Below are positions 1 through 9,960 of a stretch of DNA of 64,000 bases, in pieces. Source of the stretch: Hofstenia miamia. Lineage: Eukaryota > Xenacoelomorpha > Acoela. The stretch lies in contig SCFE01000010.1 in assembly GCA_004352715.1 (NCBI GenBank), forward strand, positions 2,905,480-2,969,479. Reading direction: 5' to 3'. Position 1 is the first letter of the stretch, and each line of letters opens with the position of its first letter. Position numbers and translations under genes: made by a program. The notes under the pieces are model-generated. The model ran no database searches. It was not told the origin of the DNA and worked only from the letters and a program-made list of their open reading frames with translations.

Positions 1-299
1 CCACTGAGAACACTACCCACACACTGTGAGTCATGTTGGCAAATCCTGAGGTTTAACCAAAGAACAGAGCTGTTGCCAGGTCACACCAAGTTGGAACTCT
101 CTTCTCTTGCATGGTTCAGCATTGGGTTTCAACCCTGTAACATCACATACTCCCAATCCCAGAGTCACTGGGGATAATAGTAATACATAATAATACAAGG
201 AGATAGGGAGTGATTATGGAATCCCTCATCCCTTGGGCTTACAGGAAAAGGATGAATGTTATAGCAATTATACCTATTTGACTCAAATTAAGGGTTGAC
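1..299. other. unassigned sequence left of the Polinton relic
   Basis: No reading frame or repeat that I recognise. The base composition is somewhat richer in C and A than the region to its right. It may be the flank of the Polinton or its continuation. Confidence 0.3.
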
Positions 300-843
300 A
301 AGATTCTACATTATCCAACACAGGCAAATGAGTACTACCAACATGTTGATGTTCTACAATGTCTGTGTGGATCATTACATATGATTTCTGCCAAAAATAT
401 CAGTCATAATTGGTGGTTGTTACCATTTCTCAATATATTTTTCTGTAAAAGCCTAGTAGATTTCCAGCTTTGGCCAAGTCTATTTCATATTGTGAATCAT
501 TCTTCACAATTAATAAATTGTGAAACATTATAAATTTTAATGAAATACCATAGGGGTCTAACGTGTAATTTATATATTCATAGAGTTCATGAAAGCTATG
601 CTTATGCTCTGAATAAATGTCCAATCAGGTTATGTTTCAATCTTTATCCTTTAAAGTCCACACTTGGTGTTTATGATTAAGAAATTTTGATGGGTATCCA
701 AAATCAATTAACGCAACCTCACATGCATTATATATCAGCTTTTTCAAATACAATAAAAATTCATTCAAACCATCACAGCAACATGCACTAGGCTTCCAAC
801 ATTTTTCAGATAATAATGTTACAATAACCATTATGTATACCAC
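300..843 (-). pseudogene. penton-like minor capsid protein, broken
   Basis: Three minus-strand pieces match successive parts of the penton-like protein of Polintons. The first piece (637-843) ends in a stretch with EVALIDFGYPSKF, the usual N-terminal strand pattern of this family. The second (430-624) contains YGISLKF and ends near LLGF, a conserved mid-protein site. A third piece around 300-375 contains HTDIVEHQ, typical of the second half. The pieces are in different frames or separated by stops. In Polintons this protein forms the capsid vertices. The assignment rests on remembered family patterns and should be moderately reliable. The gene is not functional as it stands. Confidence 0.6.
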
Positions 844-1164
844 CTGTCTATGAGTTTGTTATCATCCTGAGTGAACTTGCAATGTAATGTCTATGTATTT
901 TATTAAATTGTACAAGCTTTTTTATCAAATATAAGTTTTAGATAATTTTATTAAGACCATTATCACACAAAAAATCATTAATAAATGGAAATTAGTAAAC
1001 ACAAGCACCTCTGGTATTTTATTAAAATTAAATGCACAAAATATACAGTAAACACCACATATCAGAGACATTCCTTGTAATCTTGTTTTTCTATCACCCT
1101 CATAAATGCAAAATCCTGGATAAGCAATCTGACAATAGCATTAAATGTCAGGATAATGTTTTAA

Positions 1165-1345
1165 AGAACATGCAATAGAATCTTTTGAAAATTAATTCAC
1201 CATTGTCATCTTGTATAATCAACAACCAATGTGTACCAGGGTGATTGTGTGGACTTGCATTTGCAATTAAATATGAGCCTTTAACAAAACTTAGTTGAAT
1301 ATCATCTGAAGCATGTACACTGTAAAATCAAAAGTGGAGTGAGGG
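1165..1345 (-). pseudogene. adenain/ULP1-type cysteine protease relic
   Basis: A short minus-strand frame contains SYLIANASPHNHPGTHWLLI. This resembles the region around the catalytic histidine in adenain-like maturation proteases of Polintons, where a PGxHW motif is typical. The acidic residue and the catalytic cysteine further along are not readable because the frame is lost below about 1165. In Polintons this enzyme processes virion proteins. Its position between penton-like and capsid genes fits the element. The fragment is short, so the call is tentative. Confidence 0.5.
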
Positions 1346-1793
1346 AATTTGTTAGGAAATGGGTCTAATCTTGTTAGTGTCCATTAGATATTTAAATAAT
1401 TGTAAAGTCTCCAATGTCTAAATTTAACATAGAGCCAAAAAAATAAAGATGGTAGATGGTCCAAAATCAGTAAATTACACCAAAATCTGTAAAATATCAA
1501 ATATCCATTGCCAATTCCAAATTGCATGTATTCTAAACAGTTTTGACCATTTGAAAAGTGAGTGTAGCCTTGAATTATCAATTGCAATCAATCCTCTGTG
1601 GAGGTTCACTTGCAAAACGTTTTCAACACCAACATTGTGTATGCTGTATTTCTGTAATAGATAGTTTGTAACATGTGCAAATTTTAAATGTGGGTCTTTG
1701 GTAGAGTGAATATGACCTTCAACTGCTCAAATTTCATCAAGTTTCAACAATACAATGATTTACAAAACACATATCTTATCCTTTTATAACTTT

Positions 1794-3068
1794 TCAATGT
1801 TTATCAATATAGACTTTGGAATTGGTTTCCCCCAAAATAATAACTTTTGTCTATTCAGTTAGTGCATTTTTAAAATCCAGTGTTAAACATATATTCACAC
1901 CACTCAATTCAGGATAAAAAACCTTGTTGTTGGCCTTTGCAATGCTAGTAAGATCAAAAACCATAATCACGTGCTTGTTATACTGTGTGTAGGGTATTCT
2001 ACCACCATCATTATTTATCCCCAGAGCTTTTATTGATTGATAATATGCCTGTGCATAGTTGTCATCTCCAACTAACATAGGGGTGTATGCAATATTTGAT
2101 CCTCCATGGGTTACAGTAACTTGATGGAGTCCTCTAAATTTATATGAAAACACATTTGTAAACATTGTGCCTGTAAACTGGTGATTTAGAACAATTACCG
2201 AGGTGATTCTTCTAATGGGTTCATTGGAAAAAACATTTTTGCTAGTAAGCATGTTCTGACCCACTGGAATTATAAATGTATGTGTAAGAATTCTTGTAAA
2301 GTGGTATGTAGCAGGAGTTGTCAATAGCGTTTTTTCAATTGCCAAATGTACACTTTCTGTGACTCTGAGCTTTCTTAGAGTTAGGAAGGCACCTGTAATT
2401 TGCGTTTTGTAATCAGCATTATCATCTGCAATTAGGGAAAAATCGTCTTGTGATCTTAAAAGCTTTAGCCAAATATCAACACCAGGTATTAGTAATTTTT
2501 CACATTCAAAAAAATCAATTGTGAGAGGGCCATAGAAGCTTGCCACCTGGCTTTTTATGGTTAGCACTCTACATCTATACTGACTATCTTTTTCATCACC
2601 ATCTTTTATCAGTTTATCAGGGTGTTTCTCATAATAATACCTGCTTGATGTTAGTATTGAAGTCTTCTTGGCCACACTTTTTGATAGTTCATTGGTGATC
2701 ATAACCATATGTGGCCATACCACATCACTTGTGTGTAGTAAAACTCCATTTGCATATAAACTATAATCATTAAACAATGAGTGTAAGGCATTATTTGTTA
2801 AACAAACTTTATCTTGTTTTCTATAGTCTGTGTCATCCCAAACTAGATTCCCACCATCACTTTTGCATACAATTTTCACTGATAAATCAAGATGTGTACT
2901 CTGCAAATCAATGTACTCTGACCCAAAATTAAATTCAATGAGTGGTCCATTAAAACTGGGAGTTGGGAAATATTCCTGTGTACTACCTCCATTAATGTTT
3001 ACCAACACCTTATCACGTTTGAAAATATCCAAGCAAGAATGAGTTGACGTGGTCATGACAGATATCAA
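1794..3068 (-). pseudogene. Polinton jelly-roll capsid protein (F54H12.2-like), late premature stop
   Basis: A 405-codon frame runs from the ATG at 3066-3068 to a TAG at 1851-1853. The protein has the layout of the F54H12.2-like capsid family of Polinton-type elements: a start with FPTPSFNGPLIEF, a segment LHSLFNDYSLYANG, a central LLIPGVDIWLKLLRS and a C-terminal block around VIMVFDLTS. These are virion-shell proteins with a jelly-roll fold; I believe it is the major capsid protein but cannot separate it firmly from other capsid paralogues. After the TAG the same frame stays open for 18 codons to a TGA at 1794-1796, and the extra residues resemble the normal family end. The stop is therefore a late nonsense mutation. 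It is by far the best-preserved gene of the element. Confidence 0.8.
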
Positions 3069-3280
3069 ACTAATATAAAGTGTACAGCTATTTATACCAA
3101 ATTCTTAAAAATATCAGTTTTCTTTATAACAGGTTTCTTTTTCACTTTGTGTGGACTAGGTTTACATTGTTTTTTTGCACTGGAAACTGTAAATTGTTTA
3201 ATTCCGCATTTTGTTTTAATTGTTTTTGTTATCCTTCCTGGTTCAGAGAACCCATTACTGGTTTGTTCATGATTCTGACG

Positions 3281-3541
3281 TCATTTATTAAATTGATTCC
3301 TGATTGTGTTTTTCACTACATTGGCAATTCTTTGTTTTAAAACTTTTTTCACATTTTTACCAGAGACTATGTCATTTAAACCCAAAATTGAATTATCCAA
3401 AATCTCATTACTGATATTGCTTAATACATTTTTCAAAGGTGGAATCATTTTCAATGCTAGTGGTATAGCAACCTGCCTGAGTGTAATAATTACTCCAAAG
3501 CCTTTTTGATGAGTTATTGCTGTAGGGTTTCTACCACTCAC
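3281..3541 (-). CDS. small basic virion-like protein of the Polinton (pVI/pX-like)
   Basis: An 86-residue open frame lies between the integrase and the capsid gene. It has a hydrophobic middle (about residues 18-45) and a lysine/arginine-rich C-terminal part containing LNDIVSGKNVKKVLKQR. Short proteins with the pattern DVLSGKNVK...LK.R followed by a basic amphipathic tail occupy this position in many Polinton-like elements and have been compared with adenovirus minor virion proteins. The frame has no internal stop. The role is inferred from position and pattern only. Confidence 0.5.
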   Translation of the reverse strand: MSGRNPTAITHQKGFGVIITLRQVAIPLALKMIPPLKNVLSNISNEILDNSILGLNDIVSGKNVKKVLKQRIANVVKNTIRNQFNK

Positions 3542-3640
3542 TTTTTCACTATAATATCACTCCATATTGAATGATTTCACAATTACTCATATAGGTTATT
3601 TATACTAATCTATTCTTATCCATGCACACTTCCTAATTAA

Positions 3641-4576
3641 TCAAGTCAATTCCCACTGGTAGAATTTTCCTTTAATTATTTCACCATGATCGTCACTATT
3701 TGACGTTAGTTCATATGTAATGGGGATCGTGGGAAACACTTTGTTTATTTTAAAAACCTCTGTTTGAAATTGTGGTGAATAGCCTTTTCAAAATGTGTAA
3801 TCAGATTTTGAAATTCTTACCAGATTGCAAAGGTGAAACAATGCTGGTCAATAATACTTATTGCTAACAGTCATTAGTTTTCCAACCAGGTATGGTACAT
3901 GTTTTTTCTTATGGAATTTGAACACATGCCTATTGTATGATTTACTCTGGAATTTAAGACACCAACAGTTTGTTGAACTTTATCTATATATTTATAACCC
4001 CACTAAAGTGTAGATACTTGAACAGAATTTCTTACAAACTCCTTATCACTTTTTCTGCACACACTGCTTTCATGTTTGAATTTGTGCTATACACTGTTAT
4101 ATTATTTCTATTGCAGAAATCTTTAAACAATCCTTTAAATTCTGTACCCCTATCAACCCAAATACTTTTCACATTACACCAGTTATCAAATTTTTTAAAA
4201 GCAGACAACACATGACTAGCAGTTTTATTATACAATGGTTCTACACGAAATTTTTTTGACAAAATATCATAATAAACAAGCAAGTACTTTATCCCTCTAT
4301 TGTACAATGCTAGACTTTCAACAACTGCCAAATCCATAGTCCATATTTCATCAATGCCAAATGCAATAACATACTGACGTGGAAATTTTCTCACAGCTGA
4401 CTTCTGTACGGTGTACATATCATTTGTAGTAGGAAATTTCGTACATTTTCCAGAGTTATTTTTGGGAATTTCAATTTAGCTTTGTGATACAACTCATAAA
4501 CACCCCCAAAACTAGCAGATGATTTTAATGAAGTGTACAGCTGATGCAAGTGTTTATCCATTACAATTAATTCCAA
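3641..4576 (-). pseudogene. Polinton retroviral-type integrase, frameshifted
   Basis: At least four minus-strand pieces follow the order of a Polinton integrase (rve family, F54H12.3-like). The N-terminal piece (4391-4576) has SASFGGVYELYHKAK. The catalytic core (4032-4418) has the D, D, E residues at MDLAV, WVDRGTEF and CAEKVIR, with YLLVYYDILSKKF between. A third piece (about 3890-4030) contains GVLNSRVNHTIGMC, and the last (about 3641-3790) ends in KGKFYQWELT before TGA at 3641-3643. Frame changes occur near 4400, 4030 and 3880-3800. The enzyme would insert the linear element DNA into the host genome. All three catalytic residues survive, but the gene is broken. Confidence 0.8.
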
Positions 4577-4749
4577 ACCATAAGTTCTTTTCTATTTATA
4601 GCTTCATAAACACGATTATTTTTAACCAGTTGGGCGGGGAATGTTCCAATGTCTTTTAAAATTGCACGCACACACTGGTTCAGTCTTTTGTTTGGTGTTT
4701 GCAAGGCGTTTTTGATTCGGTAAATGATAATGAGCCAGCACTTGTACAA

Positions 4750-5426
4750 ATTGTATCATCATGTAGGAGAGTGCTTGTATTTGAACTGTTTAAAAAGTTT
4801 TTAATTCATCATCAGTTGTGTTATCTTGTTGACATTGTCATTGTTGAGTGGGTGTTTGAACCATAGGCGGCTCGTGCGTGTAATCAAGGCAAGCAGTGCT
4901 TGCCCAATAATTTTTTAATAAAAGAATTTCATTCTTAATTGCATGAATTTACTAATCGTAAATTATTAGTTTTGCTTTAAAACAACATTCAAGAATCAAG
5001 AAATAAATGAATTGAAATAGGAATTAATTAATTAATTACGATTTGCTTTAAAAATAATTGAATGATTGTGCCACAGCAAGCAAGTGTCTTAATGCTGAAC
5101 CAATCAATAGTCTAACAGTGGTCTAAAGAACCACGCGAAATATTTTAATTCAATACAATAACCCAACAGTTTAATATATTTTTTATTTAAGCAATCAGAA
5201 AACATTTTTACATTCAAGCAGTACCAGAAACAGAAATATATTTGAGTGAGGCTCCTATCTGGTATACAGTTTTTTTTGCATTTTTTACCTCACGAATTCC
5301 TTGACCAATATTCTTTCCTTTACAGAATTTAGAAAATCTATTACTATTGTGAATCAAAGACGAATTTTTTCTATGAATGTGCTACCAATTAATTCAAAAA
5401 ATCAAAAATAAAGTGGATATTTTAAT

Positions 5427-5461
<35 letters not shown>

Positions 5462-6829
5462 AAATAATTTTTAAAAAACTTTGAATGATTTAAATGTGAT
5501 TTTCATCAGCTGCCACTTCTACTATAAGTTTCTTAATCTTGGAAAACTTTGAAATTTATCTCAAGTTTTCTATCATCAACATGCCTTCAATTGTAAAAAT
5601 CAACAAAATTCTTATTCAATATTTTGACTAATGCACGATTTATAGACTGCATTACCAAATATTTTTAAATATTTTAATTAATGTAAACTATTTAATTTTG
5701 ATCACCGTCTTGCAGTACGATTATTTTCTGTTTAAAGAAATTTTAAACAAATACAATAATACTGATTAGAGGAAAAAAAACTACAGAAATCATTAGCAAT
5801 TTTTTCTTGATAATGATTTATTAAAAGATCTGCAGGACTAATCTTATTTCTATAATAATATTACAGATAAATTTCTGAGAATACTCGCCTCGAGGATTTC
5901 ATGTATATATAAATTTTTTATTGTTTAATTACACCATTTTGGTTACATAAAAAATAATTGCTTGCATAACTTTTGCATGCTGTCACTGTCAATGGGTTGT
6001 TCTTGACAGTAGTCTGATGTTAATCTATTGTAATTTTCCAGAGAAATAAGCACCATTTCAACCACGGACATTGTATATAATGATTTGAGATTTTAATGCA
6101 TTTAGATATTATATATAGTTCATCATAATGCGTAAAAGACAATTGAAAAATGATAGTCCATTTGACCTTCTTAGAATTGTAATTTTTTTCTACTTTGAAT
6201 GTTTTAATAGTGTGGTCTCTGCATACTGACGGTATTTTAGAAATGTAGTCTTTTCATCACCAAGTGGGATAATTCCATGTTGAATGCTAAAAACGATTCC
6301 TCATACTAAATTTAAAGTTTGATCATCTCCTAGGAGCTGTGTCTTAGACTTTTTCGAGCACCCATTAGGAATTTGTAAGTGACGCGTTCTTGAATCAGTT
6401 CCATAGAAAATTTGTCTACCTTCAAGGTTTGTTCAAAGATGTAATTTGTTTGGAATGTCAACAACAACAACAACATATATTTAAGTTCTCATGTACATAT
6501 ACATGTATTAAGTTTACAAACTTATTAAGAACATAAATAATGCAACTTTCTTCATATGAGCTTAGTTATGTCAGTAAATGTTTGTTTCTTGGTTACGTTT
6601 ACAAATTACATATAATTTAAAAAATATTTTTACTTATTGTTCTTGAGTTGCACATCTTATTCTATAATTAGTCAGATAATTGATATTTTGTTGTGTAATC
6701 ATGTTTTTCAACTTCTTCTTAAATATTGTAAAAATTTTTTCACTTCTTGTACTGTAATCCAGTTTGTTCCATAGTGATATTGAATAATTTAGGAATCCGT
6801 TCTTCATTACTTTTCTATTATACTTAGTT
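4750..6829. other. AT-rich stretch between integrase and ATPase relics
   Basis: No long frame. It holds a (TA)n microsatellite at 5430-5459, a CpG-containing segment near 4862-4910 with the palindromic GGCAAGCAGTGCTTGCC, typical of an end of a hAT-like MITE, and one short frame described separately. The rest is low-complexity AT-rich DNA. Confidence 0.5.
5943..6071 (-). pseudogene. possible relic of a small conserved Polinton reading frame
   Basis: A 42-codon frame begins MSVVEMVLISLENYNRLTSD. An N-terminus with a valine/leucine-rich strand and a YxRL motif is common to a poorly known gene that often sits upstream of the integrase in Polinton-like elements. Only this piece is readable and it runs into stops. 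Function unknown. Confidence 0.25.
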
Positions 6830-7403
6830 TTACCAAATGTAATTGTCCTGAGCGAAATTTATAAACAAATAACCATATGGTTTGCTAACAGCCTTTTTAT
6901 ATGCAGCCAAAAATTCACACATAATTCCCATCTGGGTTCCTAAAATTCTAATCTGTGCTCTATCACACACTGAATTAAACAAAAATATTCCAGAAGCATT
7001 TTTTGAATTAGGCTTGAGTAACGTCCCTTTGAAAAAACAAAATTTGTGATTAACACAATACTGCAATTTAAGTGCCTTCCAGCTATAACAAAGTTAGCAA
7101 ATGCCTCTGATTGTAGCACAGTTTCACCCATATCATCAAATATTATTAATGTGTTTTGAACACCATTTTCACCTAGTAAATTCTCTGAAAATTCCTTGAC
7201 AAATTCCACACACTTCATTTTCACTATAAATTTGCTATATAACTTTGGAAGTAACAATAAAAAACAATTGCTTTGGAATATCTATCAAAATAATCTTTAT
7301 CAATTAATTTCCAGGGTAAGCTTATTTTTCCCGAATTTGATGGACCACTGAAAATTAAAAATATCTGAGTGTTTCGCAAAGGAACGACATTGAATGTGGG
7401 CAT
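6830..7403 (-). pseudogene. FtsK/HerA-type packaging ATPase of the Polinton, two frameshifts
   Basis: The likely start is the ATG at 7401-7403. The first segment carries a Walker A-like GPSNSGKI; the residue after the lysine is Ile rather than Ser or Thr. A frame change lies in a T-rich run near 7257-7265. The second segment (6940-7257) has the Walker B-like LIIFDDMGE and the sensor-like FVIAGRHLNCSIVLITN. A second frame change near 7000-7030 leads to the C-terminal segment (6830-7066) with FLFNSVCDRAQ. This pattern is that of the genome-packaging ATPases of Polintons and related viruses, which pump DNA into the capsid. The gene is inactive. Confidence 0.8.
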
Positions 7404-8129
7404 GGTTTCTTTATAATGAGAATAGTAAAGAGTTTACATTAACTTATATATTTTTTAAAACCAAACACTTAGTTTCAAATAATTCGCATTTCTTCCCAGT
7501 GTTATATATTTCATTTTATGTTTAACGCATTTTTATTTTGCTTTCTTAAGTGTTTTTTATTACCCCCGCATTAGTAAATAGGAAATATTGCAAGTATGCA
7601 CATTTTTGTTTCATGGTAGTGTGCATGTTTTACAATTATTGCATTAAGAACGTGCTATTTTTAGCAGGTGGAATTAAAGTGGCATATTCTATTTAAGAAA
7701 TGATGAGTCAACCCGTCATGTATTACAGAGAGTTTTTGACGTATGGAATTAGCTTTGTGTGTTACTTTGCATCATGATGTAAAAAAGCTTATTGGGAAAT
7801 CACATCTTGACAGCTCGCAGATTGAAATGGTTTTTTGGATCCATCAGCTCTGCCTCAAGGTTACTATAACAACAGAGTGAATTGGGCTAACAAATTCATC
7901 TTCACAAGAGAGAATTTCTTGAAGCCTCTAATGGTTTTTGGAGAGAATTGGTTGAAAGCACTAATTGGTTTTAGACTAGGGAATAAGATGAGTAATCAAC
8001 TCAATGTTTTGAAGTCAGTTTAACATTGGAGCAAACTTAGCTAACAATTTCAAAAATGGATTACAACAAAGAACTGGGTACATAATATTCTTTTAAGCAA
8101 TTTTATATATGGTATTGTTTTATATTTTT
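7404..8129. other. AT-rich region outside the ATPase relic
   Basis: A 62-codon frame at 7835-8023 (plus) has no recognisable domain and contains an internal repeat (AGAGAATT followed by CTAATTGGTTTT-like blocks), so it is probably not a gene. Nothing else is supported. Confidence 0.3.
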
Positions 8130-8280
8130 TTGTATTATCTCTATTTCCATCATGCACGTTTTGATTTACACAATGTTATATATGGCATTGTTTTATGCAT
8201 CTATATACATTGATGAAATATTTCACGTTTTTCACCAAACATGTTTTTCCTTTTAAATAAAGTTTATATGTAATATATTG
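8130..8280. repeat. minisatellite-like segment related to the 52-kb palindrome repeats
   Basis: The segment around 8197-8260 contains TATACATTGATGAAATATTT followed by CACCAAACATGTTTTT. The same word order occurs repeatedly in the tandem repeats at 52.2-52.8 kb. The similarity covers about 70-80 bases by eye. It marks a shared dispersed repeat family. Confidence 0.5.
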
Positions 8281-8319
8281 TTTATCAAGTATTTCGTTTA
8301 TTCGCATTTTGGTTAATTT

Positions 8320-8600
8320 CTTTAATTGCAATTGACTGAATGGAATTATTTATGCGTAATAATTTTAAAACTAACAACTAAATTACAAATGTTGAATTAA
8401 TAGAACTTAATTTTTTTAATCACTTTTGCAATTGATTGAATGGAATTATTTAGAAATAATATGTTGAATTATTAAAACTCAAATTGTATTAATTGCCTTT
8501 GTTTAATTACAATTGAGTGAATGGAAATATTGATATGTAATAGTTTTTAACTATCAACTAAATTATGAGTGTTGAATTATTATTAGAACTCAAATTGTTT
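8320..8600. repeat. imperfect tandem repeat, three copies of about 75-110 bp
   Basis: Each copy has a variant of ATTGCAATTGACTGAATGGA, then a WTTATTTA-type AT block, then GTTGAATTA and an AACTCAAATTG-type end. The copies begin near 8328, 8430 and 8508 and differ in length by internal deletions. Non-coding. Confidence 0.6.
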
Positions 8601-8770
8601 GTAGACATTTTGCTTTTGAATTTAATGTGTAGCCCACTACTTGCATTTTCAAGTTTATACGTTTAGAACAAAAAGTGGTGCATATCATGGAATTGTGACT
8701 AATTTGGCGATACAAAATGATGGAAAAGTGGAAGACTGTGTGACGCATACAATCACATAAAACAAACCCT

Positions 8771-8976
8771 ATAAACCAAATAAGAGTGAAAATGTTGAGA
8801 TAAGATGTATCAGTCTGCAAATGTTTACAATCCGAAAAATTGCATGCAAGTCGATAAAAGATGTATCAATTCATAAACCAAATAAGAGTGAAAAATGTGG
8901 AAAAAGTCGAGACAAGACGTATCAGTCTACAAATGTGTACAACCTGAAAAATCCCATGCAAGTCGACAAAAGATGT
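8771..8976. repeat. tandem duplication with a period of about 102 bp, two copies
   Basis: ATAAACCAAATAAGAGTGAA begins at 8771 and again at 8873. In both copies GTATCAGTCT, ACAAATGT and GCAAGTCGA/CAAAAGATGT follow in the same order. The 80-codon plus-strand frame at 8821-9063 comes from this repeat and is unlikely to be a gene. Confidence 0.7.
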
Positions 8977-9063
8977 AAGCCTCCAATGCGTGCAGTCATG
9001 AAAACCCAATATACACCAAAAGAAATGCAGAGAGAAGATGGTGATGTAAAAACTAATGTATAA

Positions 9064-9960
9064 TAATATTGTATATTGAAACGCATGTGTGTGTATGAAT
9101 AAATTATGTTATTAACTTTCCATGTAAAAATTTTTAGGAAATGAAGTTTCACCTTTCTGCATAAAACCATGTTTTGAATATAATATGTGAGTCGAAAAAT
9201 TAAACATTTATGTATTTGGATATTAGCAAATTAATTAACACATGGAATTTTACAATTGAAAAATGACAACATAATTGAAAAACGAATTGTAGTCTTTTTG
9301 AAAGTTCCCTGAAAAACGAGTTAAATGCTGTACATGAAAGCATTCGGAATTATGGAAAATATTGATTGGTTGGAAAAATCATGATATGATAATGCGTGAT
9401 AGTGGTTTGTATTGACACTGCAATGTGTAGTCCTTACATGTAATCGAAAAACATGGAAAATTAGTCTGTAATATTAACAGATGTGTTTGTGTGTGTGTAC
9501 CTGACAAAACATTTAGTAACCATTACATGTAATCAAAGTCGTGGAAAATCAGTCAAAAAAAGTAGCAACATATATGCTATCGTAATATATAGCGTAATGT
9601 GTAGAATCATGTAATATAATACACGGTATATGAACCAGCCTGTAAACTAAATTGTCACCAACATGTATATGAATCATTGCAAAAATCAATCATCCCGTTA
9701 ATGTCATGAATCACTAATTATAATCCATTAGCGATACAACTGTCAAAAACCCATTAGCAGTAAACTTAGAGTGCCAAAAATTCATTAGCGATCATAATGT
9801 CAAGTAGGTGACTCACTAATTAACATTTGCAAACACTCCCTGGATATTGGTGAATCAACCGCAGTGAAGTTATATCGCTATAGGTATCTAAAAATTAAAA
9901 AATACATTAATAAATTAGCTTAATACGTTGGAAAAATTTTAGCCAAGCTTAATAAGAATA
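9064..9960. other. non-coding, repeat-like region before the LINE
   Basis: No supported frame. Short related phrases such as CATTAGCGAT and CATTACATGTAATCAAA recur at 9430-9830, which suggests degenerate repeats. The LINE frame becomes open after a TAG near 9945. Confidence 0.4.

Larger units (their letters stand above)
300..7403 (-). mobile_element. degraded Polinton/Maverick-type element (core gene block)
   Basis: Six minus-strand gene relics of the kind that co-occur only in Polintons and related adintovirus-like elements lie in one collinear block: packaging ATPase, integrase, a small virion-like protein, jelly-roll capsid, adenain-type protease and penton-like protein. All are on the same strand. 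Most carry frameshifts or stops, so this is an old, inactive copy. The protein-primed DNA polymerase expected in a complete element is not visible and may lie left of position 1 or be lost. I could not define terminal inverted repeats. About 2.1 kb between the ATPase and the integrase is mostly non-coding and may contain later insertions. Confidence 0.85.

Noticed and set aside
8821-9063. 80-codon plus-strand frame
   Set aside because: It arises from a 102-bp tandem duplication and shows no protein family features.
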